Positions 15,615 to 25,160 of a stretch of DNA of 45,295 nucleotides are shown piece by piece. Under the pieces are notes generated by a model, which was given only the letters and a program-made list of their open reading frames with translations, searched no databases and had not been told where the DNA came from. Made by a program: the position numbers and the translations under genes. This DNA is from an uncultured Faecalibacterium sp. (lineage in GTDB: Bacteria; Bacillota; Clostridia; Oscillospirales; Ruminococcaceae), in NCBI GenBank assembly GCA_900539945.1, contig UQDV01000018.1:1-45295 (forward strand). Direction: 5' to 3'. Every line of letters begins with the position of its first letter. The stretch's first letter is position 1.

Positions 15615-16727
15615 ATGTCAGTTTTTATCACGCTGCTTGCAGCGCTGTTCGTGTTCAGCGCCGTGATCGCCATCCATGAGTTCGGCCACTTTGCAGTGGC
15701 AAAGCTCTGCGGCATCCGGGTCAACGAGTTTTCCATCGGCATGGGCCCGGCCCTCTGGAAAACAGTCCGCAAGGGCACCCAATACACCCTGCGGGCCCTG
15801 CCGGTGGGCGGCTATGTGGCGCTGGAAGGGGAGGAAAGCCCCGAGAGCCAGCAGGCCGAAGCCGCCCGTGACCGGCGGGAGGAAGCGGCACCCGCCCCGG
15901 TGCCGCCGGAAGAAGGCACCGGCATCCCCCTGAACGAGGCCCCGGTCTGGCAGCGGATGCTGGTGATGGTGGCCGGTGCGGTCATGAACTTTGTGCTGGG
16001 GTTCGTGGTGCTGCTGATCCTGCTCACGGCCCAGAGCTCCCCGCTGACCAGCAAGGTGATCTATGCCGTGGAGGACAGTGCCCTCTGCGGCCAGACCGGC
16101 CTGCAGGCGGGGGACGAGATCGTTGCGGTGAACGGCCGCCGCTGCTTCGTGGCCAACGATATCATCTATGAGCTGGTGCGCACCGAGCAGTACCGGGCTG
16201 ACTTTACCGTACTGCGGGACGGCCAGACCGTGGAGCTGCCGGATGTGCAGTTCGACACCTGGACGGACGAAGCCGGGCAGGTGCACATGAGCCTGGGCTT
16301 TACCGTGTACGGGCTGGCCAAGACGCCCCGCAATGTGCTGCGGGAGGCCGGCAACAGTATGCTGTACTACGGGCGCATCATTTTTACCTCCCTCGCGGAC
16401 CTGCTCCGCGGGCGGGAGAGCATCAACAATCTTTCCGGGCCGGTGGGCATCGTGACGGCCATCGGGCAGGCGGCCAGCTACGGTTGGCAGGATCTGCTGC
16501 AGCTGCTGGCCCTCATCACCATCAACCTGGGCATCTTCAACCTGCTGCCCTTCCCGGCGCTGGACGGCGGCAAGGTGGTGTTCCTGGCCATTGAGGGCAT
16601 CACCGGCCATGCTGTGCCGGAAAAGCTGCAGGGCAGCCTGACCGTTGCGGCCTTTGCGCTGCTGTTCGGGCTGATGATCTTTGCAACCTACAACGATATC
16701 ATCCGGCTCATCACCGGAGCTGTATAA
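15615..16727 (+). CDS. rseP: RIP metalloprotease RseP (site-2 protease)
   Basis: This membrane zinc protease cuts transmembrane segments, typically of anti-sigma factors or leftover signal peptides. The 370-residue protein has HEFGH (residues 21-25) in the first membrane helix and the LPFPALDGGK motif in a later one; together they supply the zinc ligands. A PDZ domain lies between them (around 150-240). The segment at about 75-108 is longer and more charged than usual (Glu/Ala/Pro-rich), apparently a lineage-specific cytoplasmic insertion. It lies between dxr and ispG, a conserved position. Confidence 0.95.
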   Translation: MSVFITLLAALFVFSAVIAIHEFGHFAVAKLCGIRVNEFSIGMGPALWKTVRKGTQYTLRALPVGGYVALEGEESPESQQAEAARDRREEAAPAPVPPEEGTGIPLNEAPVWQRMLVMVAGAVMNFVLGFVVLLILLTAQSSPLTSKVIYAVEDSALCGQTGLQAGDEIVAVNGRRCFVANDIIYELVRTEQYRADFTVLRDGQTVELPDVQFDTWTDEAGQVHMSLGFTVYGLAKTPRNVLREAGNSMLYYGRIIFTSLADLLRGRESINNLSGPVGIVTAIGQAASYGWQDLLQLLALITINLGIFNLLPFPALDGGKVVFLAIEGITGHAVPEKLQGSLTVAAFALLFGLMIFATYNDIIRLITGAV

Positions 16728-16746
16728 CAGAAAGGGGAACCACAGG

Positions 16747-17793
16747 ATGCGGCAGTTGAAACGAGAAGTGAAGATCGGCAATGTGACCATTGGCGGCAAC
16801 CATCCCATTGCGGTGCAGACCATGCTGAATGTGCCGGTGGAGGACATTGCCGGCAACGTGGCACAGGCAAAGCGGTGCGAAGCCGCCGGCTGCCAGATCC
16901 TGCGGGTGACCTGCCCCAGCGCAGCCGACGCCAAGTGCATCGAGGCCGTGAAGAACGCGGTGAGCATCCCCATCGTGGCGGATATCCACTTTGACTACCG
17001 CGCTGCGCTGGCCTGCGCCGACGTGGGCGTGGACAAGATCCGCATCAACCCCGGCAACATCGGCGACGACGACCGGGTGAAGGCGGTGGTGGACGCCTGC
17101 CAGCAGAAGAACATCCCCATCCGCATCGGCGTCAACGGCGGCAGCCTGGAAAAGCACATCCTTGCCAAGTACGGTGCCCCTACCCCGGAAGCCATGGTGG
17201 AGAGCGCCCTGTACCATGTGCGCCTGCTGGAAAAGTTCGACTTCAACAACATCGTCATTTCCATCAAGAACTCCAACGTGCCCCGCATGATGGAGGCTTA
17301 CCGCCAGCTGAGTGCCGTCACCGACTACCCACTGCATGTGGGCGTGACCGAGGCCGGCACCTACCAGATGGGCCTGCTCAAGAGCGGCATGGGCATCGGC
17401 GGCATGCTGCTGGAGGGCATCGGCGACACCATTCGCGTTTCGCTGGCCGCCGAGCCGGAAAAGGAAGTGGAAGCCGGTTACAACATCCTGCGGGCCGTGG
17501 GCTTCCCGGTGGCAGGACCGGAGGTCATCACCTGCCCCACCTGCGGCCGCACCCAGTACCCCTGCACCGAGATCGCCAACGAGGTGGAAAAGCGGCTGCA
17601 GGGCTACAAGAAATCCATTAAGGTGGCCGTGATGGGCTGCGTGGTCAACGGCCCCGGTGAGGCCCGGGAGGCCGACATCGGCATTGCCGGCGGCAAGGGC
17701 GAAGCCGTGCTGTTCCTCCACGGCAAGCCGGTGAAAAAGCTCACCGGTGACAACATTCTGGACCAGTTCATGGACGAGATCTATAAACTGTAA
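16747..17793 (+). CDS. ispG: 4-hydroxy-3-methylbut-2-enyl diphosphate synthase
   Basis: IspG converts MEcPP to HMBPP, the penultimate MEP-pathway step, using a [4Fe-4S] cluster and reduced ferredoxin or flavodoxin. The 348-residue length fits the short bacterial form without the plant-type insert. The N-terminal TIM-barrel has VAQAKRCEAAGCQILRVTCP and DIHFDYR. The cluster cysteines appear in CPTCGRTQYPC and in GCVVNGPGEA near the C-terminus. The ATG at 16747 follows AAAGGGG and is preferred to an upstream in-frame ATG inside rseP. HMBPP production feeds UppS in the same cluster. Confidence 0.96.
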   Translation: MRQLKREVKIGNVTIGGNHPIAVQTMLNVPVEDIAGNVAQAKRCEAAGCQILRVTCPSAADAKCIEAVKNAVSIPIVADIHFDYRAALACADVGVDKIRINPGNIGDDDRVKAVVDACQQKNIPIRIGVNGGSLEKHILAKYGAPTPEAMVESALYHVRLLEKFDFNNIVISIKNSNVPRMMEAYRQLSAVTDYPLHVGVTEAGTYQMGLLKSGMGIGGMLLEGIGDTIRVSLAAEPEKEVEAGYNILRAVGFPVAGPEVITCPTCGRTQYPCTEIANEVEKRLQGYKKSIKVAVMGCVVNGPGEAREADIGIAGGKGEAVLFLHGKPVKKLTGDNILDQFMDEIYKL

Positions 17794-17810
17794 ACACTGT
17801 ATTTTCTCTG

Positions 17811-17840
17811 CTGCCACGCCTGCGGACACAGGCGCGGCAG
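17811..17840 (+). terminator. Imperfect hairpin between ispG and polC
   Basis: CTGCC-A-CGCCTG pairs with CAGGCG-C-GGCAG across a six-base loop, with one mismatch, and is followed by TTTGTG. This weak T tract suggests only partial termination before polC. Confidence 0.5.
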
Positions 17841-17869
17841 TTTGTGCTGTATAAAAAGGAGTATAACCC

Positions 17870-20800
17870 GTGACACCACTCGTTTCCCAGCTCTGGCCGC
17901 AGTTCATGGCGGACCCGGCGTTTGCGTCCTGCTTCGGGCAGGTGATCGTGGAACACGCCCGTATGCTGCGGCAGAGCCAGCAGGTCATTTTTACCCTGCG
18001 CAGCGCCGCCCCGCTGGACAAGGGCCTGTGCGCCCGGCTGCTGGCTTCGCTGCAGCCCGATTATGAGGGCTTTGAACTGAAGATCGAGAACCACTTCGGC
18101 TATGCCATGCTGGACGAAGCCGCCCTGCGGGACCTGCTGGAGGAAATGAAGGCGGACGGCGTGCCCATCAACGGCTTTCTGGACCGGTGCAGCATCACCA
18201 TCCTGGGGCAGAGCATCACCGTCGGGGTGCGCCACGGCACGAAGTTTTTGCAGGAGATGGGCTTTGAAAAGCTGCTGGCAGACTGCATCGCCCGCCACAC
18301 CGGGGTGACGCCCAAAGTCAGCCTGATCAGCGCTGTAAGCGAGGCCGAGCAGCACCAGATGGAGGAAAAGCTGGAGCGCAAGATCGCCCCGCCGGTGGTC
18401 AAGTTCGAGAAAAAGAATACCGCTCCGTCCATCAAGGTGGAGGGGCTGGACCTGACCGACAAGCCGGTGACCATCTTCCACGGCAAAATGTTCACCCCCA
18501 AAAACCTCACCCCCCTCAAGGATCTGGGCGGCGAGGGCGGCAAGTGCACCATCTGGGGCGATGTGTTCTTTACCGAGGTCAAGGGCAACTATCGCAAGAT
18601 CTACACCGTGTCCATCACCGACTACACCGGCTCCATCAACCTCAAGATCCGCGCGCAGGAGGGCGAGGACTGCTCCAAGTGGGAGAGCATCGGCAAGGGT
18701 ACCACGGTCATCGTGCGCGGCGACTGCTCCTATGATAAGTACGAGCATGACTACATCGTGTACCCCTACGATGTGCTGTTCGTGGAGCGCAAAAAGCGGG
18801 AGGACACCGCCCCGGTCAAACGAGTGGAGCTGCACCTGCACACCAAACTGTCCAGCATGGACGGCTTCTGCGACCCCGGCGGCATCGTGCGGCTGGCCCA
18901 CCGCATGGGGCACCCGGCCATTGCCATCACCGACCACGGCGTGTGTCAGGGCTACCCGGAAGCCATGCTGGCGGCCGATGACATCCACAAGAAAGACCCG
19001 GACTTCAAGCTCATCTACGGCTGTGAGGCCTACTTTGTGGACGATATGATCCCCTGCGTGTACGGCGTGCAGGAGCAGCCCCTGACCGGGGAATTTTGCG
19101 TGTTCGACACCGAGACCACCGGCCTGGACCCCGGCGTGGAGTATATGACCGAGATCGGCGGCGTCATCGTGCGCAACGGCGAGGTGATGGAGGAATTTGA
19201 CACCTTTGTCAAGCCCGGCAAGCCCATCACCCCCAAGATCACCGAGATCACCGGCATCACCAACGAGATGGTGGCCGATGCTCCCAGTGAGAAGGAAGCG
19301 CTGGAAGCCTTCCTCAAGTTTGCGGGGGGCCGCATTCTGGTGGGCCACAATGTGCACTCCTTCGATATGCGCTTTCTGCGGGCCGCCGCCAAGCGCAGCG
19401 GCATCTCGCTGGAAAATGTGACCTATATCGACACCCTGACCATGGCGCAGGCGATGTACCCCGGCCTGCACAACTACAAGCAGGGCACCATCAACAAGCA
19501 TCTGGAGCTGCCCGCCTACGAGGCACACCGCGCCTGCGAGGACTCCGCCGCACTGGGCCGCATCTTCTGTGTGATGCTCAAGGACCTGGAAGAAAAACAG
19601 GTGACGAAGGTCAGCGAGATCAACACCGGCCTGGGCGGCAACCGGGAAGTGCTGAAAAAGAAGTATTACCACCTGATCATCCTGGTCAAGAACCAGATGG
19701 GCCTGAAGAATCTGTACAAGATCGTGAGCGAGGCCCACGTCAACTACTTCTTTAAAAAGCCCCGCGTGCCCCGCAGCCTGCTGAATAAGTACCGTGACGG
19801 CCTGCTGCTCACCAGTGCCTGCGAGGCCGGTGAGCTGTATCGTGCCATCGTGGACGGCACCCCCTATGAGGAACTGAAGAAAATTGCCTCCTACTACGAC
19901 ATTCTGGAGATCCAGCCCCTGGGCAACAACGCCTACATGGTGCGGGAAGGCAAAGTGGACAGCGAGGAGAAGATCAAGGACTTCAACCGCACAGTCATAA
20001 AGCTGGGCGAGGACCTGCACAAGCCGGTGATCGCCACCGGCGACGTGCACTTCACCGAGCCGGAAGATGCCGTGTACCGTGCGGTGCTGCAGGCGGGCAA
20101 CGGCTTCAAGGATGCCGACAACCAGCCGCCGCTGTTCTTCCGCACCACACAGGATATGCTGGACCAGTTCTACTATCTGCCCAAGGAGAAGGCCTACGAG
20201 GTGGTGGTCAAGAACCCGCGCAAGATCGCGGCCATGATCGACAACACCGTGCGGGCCATCCCGCGGGGCACCTACCCGCCCAGCATCGAGGGCGCGGAAC
20301 AACAGCTGCGCGACGCCACCTGGGAGCACGCCAAGCGGGACTACGGCGACCCCCTGCCCGAGATCGTGGAAAAGCGGCTGCAGAAGGAGCTGGACTCCAT
20401 CTGCGGTCACGGCTACGCGGTGCTGTATGTCATCGCGGTCAAGCTGGTGGCCTACTCCAACGCGGGCGGCTATCAGGTGGGCAGCCGTGGTTCGGTGGGC
20501 TCGTCGGCTGTAGCCCACTTCTCCGGCATCTCGGAGGTGAACAGCCTGCCGCCCCATTACCGCTGCCCCAAGTGCAAGTACAGCGAGTTCATCACCGACG
20601 GCAGCGTGGACGACGGCTTTGACCTGCCGGACAAGAACTGTCCCCACTGCGGCACCCGGATGCTGGTGGACGGCCACGATATCCCCTTCGAGACCTTCCT
20701 GGGCTTCTACGGCGACAAGGAACCCGATATCGACCTGAACTTCTCCGGTGAGTATCAGTCCAACGTGCACCGCTACACCGAGGAGCTGTTCGGCAAGGCC

Positions 20801-22162
20801 AACGTGTTCAAGGCCGGTACGGTGTCCGGTATTCAGGACAAGACCGCCTACGGCTACGTCAAGAAGTATCTGGAAGAGCGGGGCCGCACCGTGAACCATG
20901 CGGAGGAAAACCGCCTGACGCTGGGCTGCACCGGCGTCAAGCGTACCACGGGCCAGCACCCCGGCGGCATGGTCGTTGTGCCGGACACCTATGAAATTTA
21001 CGATTTCTGCCCCATCCAGCACCCGGCAGATGACGTGGCAGGCGGCCTGCTGACCACCCACTTCGAGTTCAAGTATCTGCACGATACCCTGCTCAAGCTG
21101 GACGAGCTGGGCCACGATATGCCCACCTTCTACAAGTATTTTGAGGAGTACACCGGCATCCCGGTGGACAGCATCCCCATGAACGACCCCAAGGTGTACA
21201 GCCTGCTGACCAGCCCGGAAGCGCTGGGCGTGACCCCGGAGCAGATCGACAGCCAGACCGGTACCTTCGGCATCCCGGAAATGGGCACCAACTTCGTGCG
21301 CGGCATGCTGGTGGAGGCCCGGCCCAAGAACTTCTCGGAGCTGATCCAGATCTCGGGCCTGTCCCACGGCACCGACGTGTGGACCGGCAACGCGGATGAG
21401 CTGATCCGCAGCGGCACCTGCACCATCGCAGAGGTCATCGGCTGCCGTGACAGCATCATGCTGTACCTGCTGCGCAAGGGGCTGGAACCCAAGATGGCCT
21501 TTGACATCATGGAGGCCGTGCGTAAGGGCAAGGTGGCCAAGGGCGGTTTCAAGGACGGCTGGGAGGAAGCCATGCGGGAGCACGATGTGCCGGACTGGTA
21601 CATCGAGAGCTGCCGCAAGATCAAGTATATGTTCCCCAAGGCCCACGCGGTGGCCTATCTGATGAGTGCCATCCGTCTGATGTGGTTCAAAATTTACAAG
21701 CCGCAGGCCTTCTATGCGGTGTACTTCACCGTGCGCGGCGACGACATCGACTATGAGGCCGCCATCGGCGGGGCTGCTGTGGCCCGTGCTCACATGGAAG
21801 AGGTCAAGCGCCGCCTGAAGGAGGAAAAGAACGCCAAGGACGAGGACGTTCTGGTGAGCCTGCAGCTGGTGAACGAAATGCTGGTGCGCGGGTACGAGTT
21901 CTTGCCCATCGAGCTGGGCAAGAGCCGCGGCTCCAAATATGTGGTGGAGGACGGCAAGGTGCGCCTGCCCTTCAGCTCCCTGAAGGGTCTGGGCGGTGCT
22001 GCTGCCGACGCGCTGGAGCGGGTGACCATCCACGGCGAAGAGTATCTCTCGGTGGAAGAGCTGCAGCAGGCCTCCGGCGTCGGTCAGGGCATTCTGGACC
22101 GTCTGCGTCAGGTGGGCGCCCTGGGCGACCTGCCGGAGAGCAGCCAGGTGAGCTTCTTCTGA
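17870..22162 (+). CDS. polC: DNA polymerase III subunit alpha, PolC type
   Basis: PolC is the replicative polymerase of low-GC Gram-positive bacteria and carries its own proofreading exonuclease. The 1430-residue length is normal. In order there are an N-terminal domain, an OB fold, a PHP domain starting near residue 318 (VELHLHTKLSSMDG), and the inserted DEDDh exonuclease beginning near 410 (FDTETTGLD). The second PHP half and the C-family polymerase core follow, with PDIDLNFSGEYQ near 952. A zinc-binding set (CPKC and CPHC) precedes the core. The start is GTG at 17870 behind AAAGGAG. It closes the pyrH cluster. Confidence 0.97.
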   Translation: MTPLVSQLWPQFMADPAFASCFGQVIVEHARMLRQSQQVIFTLRSAAPLDKGLCARLLASLQPDYEGFELKIENHFGYAMLDEAALRDLLEEMKADGVPINGFLDRCSITILGQSITVGVRHGTKFLQEMGFEKLLADCIARHTGVTPKVSLISAVSEAEQHQMEEKLERKIAPPVVKFEKKNTAPSIKVEGLDLTDKPVTIFHGKMFTPKNLTPLKDLGGEGGKCTIWGDVFFTEVKGNYRKIYTVSITDYTGSINLKIRAQEGEDCSKWESIGKGTTVIVRGDCSYDKYEHDYIVYPYDVLFVERKKREDTAPVKRVELHLHTKLSSMDGFCDPGGIVRLAHRMGHPAIAITDHGVCQGYPEAMLAADDIHKKDPDFKLIYGCEAYFVDDMIPCVYGVQEQPLTGEFCVFDTETTGLDPGVEYMTEIGGVIVRNGEVMEEFDTFVKPGKPITPKITEITGITNEMVADAPSEKEALEAFLKFAGGRILVGHNVHSFDMRFLRAAAKRSGISLENVTYIDTLTMAQAMYPGLHNYKQGTINKHLELPAYEAHRACEDSAALGRIFCVMLKDLEEKQVTKVSEINTGLGGNREVLKKKYYHLIILVKNQMGLKNLYKIVSEAHVNYFFKKPRVPRSLLNKYRDGLLLTSACEAGELYRAIVDGTPYEELKKIASYYDILEIQPLGNNAYMVREGKVDSEEKIKDFNRTVIKLGEDLHKPVIATGDVHFTEPEDAVYRAVLQAGNGFKDADNQPPLFFRTTQDMLDQFYYLPKEKAYEVVVKNPRKIAAMIDNTVRAIPRGTYPPSIEGAEQQLRDATWEHAKRDYGDPLPEIVEKRLQKELDSICGHGYAVLYVIAVKLVAYSNAGGYQVGSRGSVGSSAVAHFSGISEVNSLPPHYRCPKCKYSEFITDGSVDDGFDLPDKNCPHCGTRMLVDGHDIPFETFLGFYGDKEPDIDLNFSGEYQSNVHRYTEELFGKANVFKAGTVSGIQDKTAYGYVKKYLEERGRTVNHAEENRLTLGCTGVKRTTGQHPGGMVVVPDTYEIYDFCPIQHPADDVAGGLLTTHFEFKYLHDTLLKLDELGHDMPTFYKYFEEYTGIPVDSIPMNDPKVYSLLTSPEALGVTPEQIDSQTGTFGIPEMGTNFVRGMLVEARPKNFSELIQISGLSHGTDVWTGNADELIRSGTCTIAEVIGCRDSIMLYLLRKGLEPKMAFDIMEAVRKGKVAKGGFKDGWEEAMREHDVPDWYIESCRKIKYMFPKAHAVAYLMSAIRLMWFKIYKPQAFYAVYFTVRGDDIDYEAAIGGAAVARAHMEEVKRRLKEEKNAKDEDVLVSLQLVNEMLVRGYEFLPIELGKSRGSKYVVEDGKVRLPFSSLKGLGGAAADALERVTIHGEEYLSVEELQQASGVGQGILDRLRQVGALGDLPESSQVSFF

Positions 22163-22171
22163 TAAAAAAAC

Positions 22172-22200
22172 TTGACACCATATGTGACACCACATATAAT
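22172..22200 (+). promoter_or_regulatory. Consensus promoter of hicAB with overlapping inverted-repeat operator
   Basis: Both boxes are perfect sigma-A consensus (TTGACA 22172-22177, TATAAT 22195-22200) with an ideal 17-bp spacer. The spacer and -10 box contain the inverted repeat ATATGTG-ACAC-CACATAT (22180-22197). A repressor bound there, presumably the HicB antitoxin's C-terminal DNA-binding domain, would occlude RNA polymerase. Such autoregulation is usual for HicAB. Confidence 0.85.
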
Positions 22201-22219
22201 AGAAGCAGGAGCATGAACG

Positions 22220-22477
22220 ATGTCAAAATGGGATAAACTGATCGCACGCATCTGTGCACTTTCCAAAGATATGCGGTTCGATGAGCTGCGCAAGGTGCTG
22301 GAAAGCTACGGCTATGTGATGTATGCGCCCCGGAGCGGGAGCAGCCACTACACCTTCCGCAAGGCGGGGTGCCAGCCGATCACGATCCCGAAGCATGAGC
22401 CAATCAAAAAGGTATACGTTGAGATGGTGAGGCAGATCGTAGAGAGTGAGGCGAAGAACGATGAAAACGCTGAATGA
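22220..22477 (+). CDS. hicA: HicA-family toxin (mRNA interferase)
   Basis: HicA toxins have a double-stranded-RNA-binding fold and cleave mRNA. The 85-residue protein has the expected order: a helix, then RKVLESYGYVMYAPRSG, then GSSHYTF with the catalytic-type histidine at residue 43, then ITIPKHEPIKKVYVEMVRQI. It is a little longer than the 60-residue minimum of the family. The gene precedes hicB, which overlaps it by 17 bp. It lies directly behind polC but under its own strong promoter, so it looks like a later insertion at the operon's end. Confidence 0.88.
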   Translation: MSKWDKLIARICALSKDMRFDELRKVLESYGYVMYAPRSGSSHYTFRKAGCQPITIPKHEPIKKVYVEMVRQIVESEAKNDENAE

Positions 22478-22823
22478 ATATCTTGCCATGCCCTATCGGA
22501 TGGAGATCGTGGAGGACCGGGAAGAGGGCGGTTTCGTGGTTTCCTTTCCGGAGCTGCCGGGCTGCATCACCTGCGGCGAAACGCTGGAAACCGCTGTGGC
22601 GAACGCACAGGATGCCAAAAAAGCCTGGCTGGAAGCAGCCATCGCGGACGGTGTGATGATCCAGGAGCCGGATAGTCTGGAAAAATACTCCGGACAGTTC
22701 AAGCTGCGGATGCCGCGCAGCCTGCACCGCGCATTGGCAGAGCACTCCCAGCAGGAGGGCATCAGCATGAACCAGTACTGCGTGTACCTGCTGGCCAAGA
22801 ATGATGCCCTGCACGCGGGCTGA
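22461..22823 (+). CDS. hicB: HicB-family antitoxin
   Basis: The N-terminal half is the partial RNase H-like HicB domain that covers HicA (YRMEIVEDREEGGFVVSFPE, then LPGC, and the helix TAVANAQDAKKAWLEAAI). The C-terminal part (FKLRMPRSLHRALAEHSQQE, then ISMNQYCVYLL) is a ribbon-helix-helix DNA-binding domain, which should bind the operator at 22180-22197. The 120-residue product starts at ATG 22461, nine bases after GTGAGG, and overlaps hicA. Confidence 0.88.
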   Translation: MKTLNEYLAMPYRMEIVEDREEGGFVVSFPELPGCITCGETLETAVANAQDAKKAWLEAAIADGVMIQEPDSLEKYSGQFKLRMPRSLHRALAEHSQQEGISMNQYCVYLLAKNDALHAG

Positions 22824-22846
22824 CAAGCGGACAGCGACACAACAAA

Positions 22847-22898
22847 AACTCCCCCTGCGGTGGGCATTTGCTCACGGCAGGGGGAGTTGCTGTTTTTC
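22847..22898. terminator. Bidirectional terminator between convergent hicB and fakA
   Basis: A perfect 12-bp stem (22847-22858 with 22877-22888) has an 18-nt loop. On plus, TGCTGTTTTT follows; on minus, TTTTTGTTGT follows. It serves both converging genes. Confidence 0.88.
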
Positions 22899-22925
22899 AG
22901 GGAACAGGTCAGCCGGAGGAATTGC

Positions 22926-24620
22926 TTACTCCACGCTGATCATATAATAATACACGGGCTGGCCGCCGCGGATGTGGCTGACCTCCACATGGTTCGGGCA
23001 CTTGGCCTTGACCATCTCAGTGACCTTCTCGGCGTCCTCGTCGCTCACGTCGCAGCCGGAGATGATGGTGACAAAGCAAGAGTCCTTTTTGCACATACCC
23101 CGGGCCAGACGGTAGGTGGCCTTGGTGATGTCGGTGGAGGTGGCAACGATCTTGCCGTTCTCCAGTGCCATGATCTCGCCCTTCTTGATGCGCTTGCCGT
23201 CGTACTCGCTGTCGCGGGCGGCGTAGGTGATCAGGCCGGTGGACACCTTGTCGGCAGCCGCCATCATGTTGATGGTGTTGGTCTCGGCGTTCACGGAGGG
23301 GTCGAAGTTCAGCATGGCGGTGATGCCCATGGGCACGGTGCGGGTGGGCAGAACCACGACCTGACGGTCGGCCAGTTTCTCGGCCTGCTCGGCGGCCATG
23401 ATGATGTTCTTGTTGTTGGGCAGAACGAACACGGTCTTGGCCGGCACGCTCTGGATGGCTGCCAGAATGTCCTCGGTGGAGGGGTTCATGGTCTGGCCGC
23501 CGGAGACCACGGCGTCCGCAGCCAGGTCGGTGAACACGGACTTCAGGCCCTCACCGGCAGCCACGGCCACAAAGCCGTAGTCACGGCTGGGGTCCACAGC
23601 AGCGTAGACGAACTCGCTGGCCTGAGAGGGAGCCTTCTCGGCAGAGGCCTGCTTCTCCAGGCTCTTGCCCTGCTTCTGGCGGGCCAGGAACTGCTCGTGC
23701 ATGTTCTCGATCTTGAAGTTGGTCAGGTAGCCGTACTTGATGGCCTCGCTCAGGATCTTGCCGGGGTCGGCGGTGTGGACATGCAGGTTGATCACATCAT
23801 CGTCCTCGATGCACACCACGCTGTCGCCGTTGGACTCGGCAAAGGCACGCATCTTGGCGGCGCTGGCACCCTCGTACTTGTTGATGAGGAACTGGGTGCA
23901 GTAGCCGTTCTTGATGTCCTCCACCTTCATCAGGTCATCGGTGAACACGCCCTTGCCGGCGTTCTCGGTGGAGAGCTTTGCCTTGTTGGGGGCGGCCTCG
24001 CCGCCAGCCACGATGGGCTCGCCGTGGAACACCTTGCCCATGCCCTCAAAGATGATCAGGATGCCCTGACCGCCTGCGTCCACGACGCCGGCTTTCTTCA
24101 GGACGGGCAGCAGGTTGGGGGTGTCGTCCAGGGCTTCCTGACCGGCAGCCATCACCACGTCCCACAGGGCGGGCACGTCGGCGGCATCGCTGGCGGCAGC
24201 CTTTTCGCTGGCCACGCGGGCCACGGTGAGAATGGTGCCCTCGGTGGGCTTCATCACGGCCTTGTAGGCACCTTCGACGCCCTTCTGCAGGGCAGCCACG
24301 ATGTCGGCCACGTCGGCTTCCTTCTTGCCTTCCAGCGCCTTGGAGAAGCCGCGGAACAGCAGGCTGGTGATGACGCCGGAGTTGCCGCGGGCGCCGCGCA
24401 GCATGGCGGAAGCAGCGGTCTTGGCGGCTTCGGCCACGGTGCAGCTGTCATCCAGGGCTTCCAGCTCGCGCACGGAAGCACCCACGGTCATGCCCATGTT
24501 GGTGCCGGTGTCGCCGTCCGGGACGGGGAAGACGTTCAGCTCATCCACGCGGGAGCGCTGATTGTTGATGTTGTTGGCGCCGGAAATGATGGCGTCGCGC
24601 AGGATCTTACCAGAAATCAT
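22926..24620 (-). CDS. fakA: DAK2/DegV-type fatty acid kinase catalytic subunit (FakA/YloV-like)
   Basis: FakA phosphorylates fatty acids held by FakB-type (DegV) proteins, so exogenous fatty acids can enter phospholipid synthesis. The 564-residue protein begins with a DhaL-type ATP-binding domain that has NVFPVPDGDTGTNM (about 29-42), whose aspartates bind Mg-ATP, and GARGNSGVI. A middle domain and a DegV-like C-terminal domain follow. The ATG is preceded by AAGGAG on the minus strand. It lies downstream of asp23, the usual Firmicute arrangement. No fakB lies in the window. Confidence 0.92.
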   Translation of the reverse strand: MISGKILRDAIISGANNINNQRSRVDELNVFPVPDGDTGTNMGMTVGASVRELEALDDSCTVAEAAKTAASAMLRGARGNSGVITSLLFRGFSKALEGKKEADVADIVAALQKGVEGAYKAVMKPTEGTILTVARVASEKAAASDAADVPALWDVVMAAGQEALDDTPNLLPVLKKAGVVDAGGQGILIIFEGMGKVFHGEPIVAGGEAAPNKAKLSTENAGKGVFTDDLMKVEDIKNGYCTQFLINKYEGASAAKMRAFAESNGDSVVCIEDDDVINLHVHTADPGKILSEAIKYGYLTNFKIENMHEQFLARQKQGKSLEKQASAEKAPSQASEFVYAAVDPSRDYGFVAVAAGEGLKSVFTDLAADAVVSGGQTMNPSTEDILAAIQSVPAKTVFVLPNNKNIIMAAEQAEKLADRQVVVLPTRTVPMGITAMLNFDPSVNAETNTINMMAAADKVSTGLITYAARDSEYDGKRIKKGEIMALENGKIVATSTDITKATYRLARGMCKKDSCFVTIISGCDVSDEDAEKVTEMVKAKCPNHVEVSHIRGGQPVYYYMISVE

Positions 24621-24678
24621 TGTTTTAAACTCCTTATCAGGCCGGAAAAATTCCGGCAGCCGGGGATACAGACGGACA

Positions 24679-25029
24679 TCAGGCGATCACATCGTCCACC
24701 GAGACCACCACGCGGGCGACCTTCAGGCCGGTGGCCTGCTCGACTTCGTCCTTGACGCGGTGCGAGATGCTGCGGGCAGCGGTGGAAATGTTCAGCCCAT
24801 AGCTGACAGCGATGTGCAGCTCGATCACGAGACGTCCATTCTCCTGCGTGACGCGGACACCCTTTTCGGAATAATCGGAACCATGGACCAGGCTGCGCAC
24901 AGCGTCGGTCATATCACGGGGTGCCATTGCGGCAACGCCGTAGCAGTGTTTGGTCGCCTCACCCACGAGGGTCGAAAAATACCCGGCGGTAAAGCTGACA
25001 TCTCCCAGCGGGAAACGGGAAGTGATCAT
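24679..25029 (-). CDS. Asp23/Gls24-family envelope stress response protein
   Basis: This 116-residue protein belongs to the Asp23 (DUF322) family, also called YloU or AmaP-associated. It shows the conserved GDVSFTAGYFSTLVGEATKHCYGV start and the ENGRLVIELHIAVSYGLNI strand. The VEQATGLKVARVVVSVDDV C-terminus matches too. Members coat the inner face of the membrane or respond to envelope stress. It sits upstream of fakA in a short operon with a promoter at 25132-25160. The start ATG follows AAAGGAG. Confidence 0.9.
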   Translation of the reverse strand: MITSRFPLGDVSFTAGYFSTLVGEATKHCYGVAAMAPRDMTDAVRSLVHGSDYSEKGVRVTQENGRLVIELHIAVSYGLNISTAARSISHRVKDEVEQATGLKVARVVVSVDDVIA

Positions 25030-25131
25030 AATCGCTCTGCTCCTTTATGTTATTTTTCAGAAAACACATTCAGGGTCTGGGGCCGTGCAGGCGGGCCAAA
25101 ACCGCAGACTGCACCGAGAAACACCCACTCT

Positions 25132-25160
25132 ATTATACAACTTCGATGCGCGGTTGTACA
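25132..25160 (-). promoter_or_regulatory. Promoter of the asp23-fakA operon
   Basis: On the minus strand TGTACA (25155-25160) and a perfect TATAAT (25132-25137) lie 17 bp apart. The predicted leader is about 95 nt. A partial inverted copy of the -35 region (AACTGTACG, 25228-25236) lies upstream. Confidence 0.65.

Noticed and set aside
17768..22195. Minus-strand open frame of about 1475 codons
   Set aside because: It is the antisense of polC, with no ribosome-binding site or recognisable domain.
22860..24755. Plus-strand open frame opposite fakA
   Set aside because: FakA on the minus strand has clear motifs and a good start. The plus frame is low-complexity His/Gly/Val-rich antisense.
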